The notes beneath the pieces are model-generated. The model worked only from the letters and a program-made list of their open reading frames with translations, made no database searches and was not told where the DNA came from. Below, in pieces: positions 8,100-11,234 of a DNA stretch of 11,234 bases (positions within the stretch are counted from its first letter, which is position 1; each line of letters starts with the position of its first letter). This DNA is from Auxenochlorella pyrenoidosa (Eukaryota; Chlorophyta; Trebouxiophyceae; Chlorellales; Chlorellaceae): positions 27,540 through 38,773 of the forward strand of contig KQ481984.1 of assembly GCA_001430745.1 (NCBI GenBank), written 5' to 3'. Both the position numbers and the translations under genes were made by a program.

Positions 8100-9769
8100 C
8101 TAGCGTCGCGTCTCATGGTCGCCGCCGCCGCCTGCAGCCACCCCTGCCAGCTCTGCTTCCAGCTCGGCGGTCGTTCGCTGCCGGCAGTACCCTGCCACCG
8201 CTGCCAGGCTGGCCTGCAGGCGCGATGGCAGGAGCAACAAACTCTCGGATGCATGATGCGTCGTGTCGTGCTTGATGAACCCTGGCCGCCAAGGAGCCTT
8301 TGATTGAGAGCACGTTCAATTCGAGTTTGTCGCGCTCGGCCGGCAGCAGCGCACCTAGCGCAGGCAGCGGCAGGGGTGCTGCGCGGGGCGCGGGGCGCCG
8401 TGTGTTTGCATGCGCAAGGCAGCTGCCCGTCGCCCACCTGATGCCGCTGCTGCGAGTACGTCGCGCAGGCATCGGACGCGAGGGTGACCAGGTACCCGAG
8501 GTCGCAGGCGTCCCGCACAGCATGCTCCACGCACTGGTCTGCATGTGGGGGGGTGGCAGGGGTGGCAGGGGCAGGCATGGGACAGCGCACCGCGTGTGCC
8601 CGGGCGGCAGAGGGGAGGGCAGGTGAGGAGGGCAGGCGGCAGGGAGGTGAGCAGCGCATGCCGAGTGTGCCAGAGGCAGCGCCTTGTACCACCGCGCACC
8701 CACCCGTGACACAGCCCGTCGGCACAAGCTGCCAGCACCCACCTGTGACGCAGCCCTCCTGCACCCACCTGTGACGCAGCCAGCTAGCACCAGCTGGCGC
8801 ACCCCCAGGCTGCGCAGCAGGTAGTCCAGGTTGGTGGACACGAACACCGAGCTGCTGGTCTTGGGCAGCACGATCTCGTCGGGGCCGGGGGCGATGCACT
8901 CCAGCATCTGTCAGGGCATGCAGGCGCCAGCGGCGGGGCAGCAGCAGCGGGACCTGAGCAGCGTGGCCTCTACGTGATGGCTGGCAGCCCTGACCAGCCC
9001 CACGTTGCACATGCCGCAACGCAGGCGGGCTGCAACGGCCCCGCGTGCGCCCCCAGCGGTACCGGACCCCCAACCCCCCCCACCACCACCTCCACCACAC
9101 ACACACACACATCACACACACCACCACCCGCCCACACAAACACACACCGCTGACAGCACAGGCACACACACATGCACACGCACCTGCGCATCGGGCGACC
9201 CGGGCGGGACGTGGAACCCGGAGAGCTTGTAGTCCAGCCCTCGGTCCCTGCCATCAGCCGTCAGGCTCTGGATGACGGTGTACATGACCTCCATGCCCGC
9301 TGCCCTGCAGGCGGCAGCGCAGATTGGAGGCATGGCAGCAAGGACGGCACGCGGAAGGGGCAAGGCAGAGAGCGTCGAGCGGGAGGTGGGCCCCGGTTTG
9401 CAGCTGCCAGCAGCTTTGGCCGCGCAGTGCTCACTGGCATGCCCGCTGCAGCCGCGCCCACAGCGGCGCACACTCTTCCACTCTCTGAAAGAAGTGGCGC
9501 ACGCCCTCGCTCTGCAGGCATGGGGCCAGAGCAGACGGTTGCGCCGAGAGCGAGCATCCCAGTGCCCGCCGCCCTCCCGTGCGGATGCATGCCGACAGCG
9601 ATGGCCGCACACAGCAGTCACTTGCCTGCCGCTCCTCTTCACTGAGGCTCTGGTAAATGGCGCCATCTTTCGAGCAGTTGTACCGCTGCACATCAACGAA
9701 GAGCAGCGCAGCAACAGACGGCTGCAGCGCCGCCTGGCGGGGCGCTGTTGCAGGGCGATAAAAGGCCAT
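8100..9769 (-). CDS. Isochorismatase-family cysteine hydrolase (231 aa, 6 exons)
   Basis: Minus-strand exons: 9769-9626, 9511-9435, 9304-9184, 8907-8769, 8538-8438 and 8213-8100 (TAG 8102-8100); the spliced CDS is 696 nt. The ATG is the first after an in-frame TGA upstream. The fold and triad of the isochorismatase superfamily are clear: Asp26 in ALLFVDVQ, Lys130 in VLPKTSSSVF, and nucleophile Cys163 in GCVTDQCVE, followed by RDACDLGYLVTLASDACATYS and RHQASLAAV. Members hydrolyse amide or vinyl-ether bonds (nicotinamidase, ureidoacrylate and other hydrolases); I cannot assign the substrate. No clear transit peptide is seen, though residues 1-18 are free of acidic residues. Intron 1 appears to be GC-AG (CAG/GCAAGT at 9626-9625). 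The exon 4 donor region is present in three tandem copies. It shares a divergent promoter with the RS/zinc-knuckle gene. Confidence 0.9.
8696..8781 (-). repeat. Three tandem copies of a 21-bp exon-end/splice-donor segment
   Basis: A 21-bp unit occurs at 8761-8781 and 8735-8755 (identical) and at 8696-8716 (two mismatches). The first copy spans the 3' end of hydrolase exon 4: 13 nt of coding sequence (Gly-Cys-Val-Thr plus one base) and 8 nt of intron with the GT donor. The other two copies lie in intron 4 and carry complete donor sequences (GTGGGTGC after exon ends 8743 and 8704). Confidence 0.85.
9068..9182. repeat. CA/GT-rich microsatellite region in hydrolase intron 3
   Basis: C runs, CCA triplets and several CA dinucleotide runs on the plus strand. 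On the sense strand these are GT and GGT repeats that begin immediately at the intron 3 donor (exon ends at 9184, GTGCGTGTGCATGTGTG) and end in a poly-G run. GT-rich sequence next to a donor can act as an intronic splicing enhancer in other eukaryotes; here that is inference. Confidence 0.85.
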
Positions 9770-10190
9770 CGCGATCCTTGCAGCGATTCAATCTATTCCC
9801 TATGCAGTCACAGTTATGCGCGAGCCAGCCGTGCACTTGGGAGCTTGTGGGGAGGGGTGAACAGGGGAACACTGGGCTGGAGGCAGAGAAGAAGGGCCTG
9901 AGAAGGGCTTGGGATAGACGTACACGTCTGGTGTAAAGATCAATTGAAACTGCAGCCCGATCAGACTCAGGGAACAAAGAAAGGGCAGTTCGTGCTGTGC
10001 GATGCTAGGACCGGCATCGGTTTTCTCACTGGACTTGCACGCACTTGAGCAAGCTGGTGTCGGTGTCGATTGGTATCGGGGACCCTCTCGGCAGGCACCC
10101 TGCCAGTGACCATCACCTCCAGTCTTCTCTTCGCAGCTATCCAGCTCGTTCTCTCATTCTGTAGACGCATTTGTGCTCTCGGGCAGCGCG
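9770..10190. promoter_or_regulatory. Divergent promoter of the hydrolase and RS/zinc-knuckle genes
   Basis: 421 bp separate the two start codons (9769 minus, 10191 plus). The region contains an ACGT-core inverted repeat (9916-9929), a GATTGG (reverse CCAAT) at 10068-10073, and no convincing TATA box. I see no gene in it. Both 5' UTRs must fit here, so the shared promoter core is short. Confidence 0.6.
9916..9929. promoter_or_regulatory. ACGT-core inverted repeat
   Basis: AGACGTACACGTCT: six-base arms AGACGT and ACGTCT around a two-base spacer. ACGT cores are the usual sites of plant bZIP factors. Its position about 150 bp upstream of the hydrolase start and 260 bp upstream of the RS gene suits a shared regulatory element, which is inference. 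Confidence 0.4.
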
Positions 10191-11122
10191 ATGGGGCGCA
10201 GCAGGTGTGCTTTTGTTGTAGTTGGCAGTTCCTTTCCCTGTTTCCCCGCTTTTGCACCGCCCGGGCTCACCACATTGTCACCGCATGTCGCAGAAGCCGC
10301 AGCAGGAGCCGTGATCAGCGGCGCGACCGCAGCAGGAGCCGAGACCGCGAACGGCGGCGGGACGAGCGGCGAGAGGAGAGGCGGCGCAGCCGCAGCCCTC
10401 GAGATGAATATCGCCGCCGGTCGGACCGCGAGCGTAGCTCGCAGCGGGAGCGGACTCGGCGGCCAGAGCAGAGCAGCGGGTATCGGGATGAGCGGGGCGG
10501 TCGTGATGAGCGGGAGCGCGAGCGGCGGCGCAGCCCGGAGCGTGACCAGCGTCCCATGCCGGCGCCAGAGCGGCGTGGCCCAGGCCCCTGCTTCAAAGTG
10601 AGGCGCTGCACCGTGCATGGGCGAGCAAGCAAGTGCAGGCGCATGAACGAGCCGCAAACTTGGGCTCTCTGCCGGAAGGAGCGGCGCCTGCTGTTTGCGA
10701 CAGGGCTTGATATGGAACTCCTGATGCACCCAGGCAGCTCGCAGCAGCCTGGGGCTGAGCGCACGCCCTGGTGCCCACTGCTTCGCAGTGTGGGGAGGAG
10801 GGCCACATGGCGAGGGAGTGCCCCAACGCGCCGGCCGACGGCGGCGGTGCCCGCGGGCCCTGCTACAAGGTGCACAGGGCTGCGGCTGCAGAGCTTCTAG
10901 CGCACAGAGCCTTGGTGCCAGCCGGCTGCTGCCGTGCGCTGGCTGCTCCCGCAGATGTGTGCATCACTCTGCAAGGCGCGGCTTGCTGCTCTGTGTGCTT
11001 CCGCCTGCCTCATGCCGTCGCCTCGCTCTGGACCCTGCCGCCCCCTGCCTGCAGTGCGGCCAGGATGGCCACATCGCAAGGGATTGCCCCAACCCCGAGG
11101 TGCCGGGAGCAGGTGGCGGCAG
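10191..11122 (+). CDS. RS-domain protein with tandem CCHC zinc knuckles (3' partial)
   Basis: Plus-strand exons 10191-10204, 10294-10597, 10789-10869 and 11055-11122, the last ending at a GT donor; the gene continues past the window. The 14-nt first exon (ATG GGG CGC AGC AG) joins through an 89-nt intron to restore an Arg codon, giving MGRSRSRSRSRDQRRD. Residues 5-95 are Arg/Ser repeats mixed with Arg/Glu/Asp (RS-like domain). CCHC zinc knuckles follow: Cys104-Cys107-His112-Cys117 (CFKCGEEGHMAREC) and Cys131-Cys134-His139-Cys144 (CYKCGQDGHIARDC). This suggests a nuclear RNA-binding protein in splicing or mRNA handling. No RRM is seen in the visible part, so it is not an ordinary RSZ-type SR protein; the knuckles resemble CNBP/Gis2-type proteins. 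Introns fall after the CxK of each knuckle, both phase 0. Start and exon 1 are inferred from frame continuity. Confidence 0.83.
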
Positions 11123-11167
11123 GTGCGAGCACGCAGTGGCAGCCCTGCCATGCCTGGGAGTACCGAG

Positions 11168-11234
11168 GTTGGGGTGTGTGTGTGGGGGCCCGGAGTGGTG
11201 TGTGTGGTGGGGGGGTGGGTGTGTGTGGTGGGGT
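11168..11234 (+). repeat. GT/G-rich low-complexity intron sequence at the window end
   Basis: Alternating GT runs and G runs (GGGGGTGGG) up to the edge of the window, about 45 nt into the intron after exon 4 of the RS/zinc-knuckle gene. It can form G-quadruplex-like structures and lies on the sense strand. Confidence 0.8.

Noticed and set aside
8696..8781. CRISPR-like or transposon-end repeat.
   Set aside because: Only three short copies with unequal spacing (39 and 26 bp), one of them overlapping a coding exon end; a local tandem duplication explains it.
8009..9169. A 386-codon open frame on the minus strand.
   Set aside because: It overlaps hydrolase exons mostly in the wrong frame and reads through GT repeats. 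The spliced six-exon model explains the conserved segments.
10284..10313. An ATG (MSQKPQQEP) near the start of the RS exon.
   Set aside because: It reaches a TGA after nine codons and is out of frame with the RS domain; it lies across the intron 1 acceptor.
10315..10875. A 186-codon Arg/Ser-rich open frame antisense to the RS domain.
   Set aside because: RS codons (CGC, AGC, CGG and the like) read as Arg/Ser-like codons on the reverse strand too. The plus frame continues into zinc knuckles, so it is the real one.
1..11234. tRNA, rRNA, mobile elements, viral insertions.
   Set aside because: No cloverleaf, rRNA segment, transposase, reverse transcriptase or long terminal or inverted repeats were recognised on either strand by eye.

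Overview
This window looks like nuclear DNA of a green alga (Chlorophyta). The DNA is very GC-rich, the genes are compact and full of introns (about 90-440 nt, nearly all GT-AG, with C-rich pyrimidine tracts before the acceptors), GT/CA microsatellites sit in the introns, and TGTAA motifs (the chlorophyte poly(A) signal) follow several stop codons. The shaggy-type GSK3 kinase is plant-like. A trebouxiophyte or chlorophycean alga would fit, but I cannot name the species. I see no prokaryotic operon, mobile element, CRISPR array, tRNA or rRNA.

Layout, left to right. (1) The 3' end of an unrecognised plus-strand gene, stop at 126-128. (2) A minus-strand five-exon gene (2052 down to 700) for a 131-residue protein made of one C2 domain. 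(3) A minus-strand eleven-exon gene (6665 down to 2908) for a complete 430-residue GSK3/shaggy kinase. (4) Head-to-head with it, a plus-strand two-exon gene (7256-7923) for SEM1/DSS1, the small acidic 26S proteasome lid subunit. (5) Tail-to-tail with SEM1, a minus-strand six-exon gene (9769 down to 8100) for a 231-residue isochorismatase-family cysteine hydrolase with an intact Asp-Lys-Cys triad. (6) Head-to-head with that, a plus-strand gene (10191 to beyond the window) for a protein with an N-terminal Arg/Ser domain followed by CCHC zinc knuckles.

I rebuilt the exons by hand from splice consensus, reading frame and family conservation. Every junction listed keeps the frame. There are two divergent promoters (6666-7255 and 9770-10190) and one very tight convergent 3' end (7924-8099). 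The genes do not form an obvious pathway; most are housekeeping or signalling genes.

I found no new multi-gene system. The points worth a second look are fine-scale: a triplicated splice donor and a GC-AG intron in the hydrolase gene, two facing TGTAA signals 8 bp apart between convergent genes, a C2 gene made only of phase-0 symmetrical exons whose product lacks most calcium ligands, and a zinc-knuckle gene in which both visible knuckles are split by an intron at the same residue.
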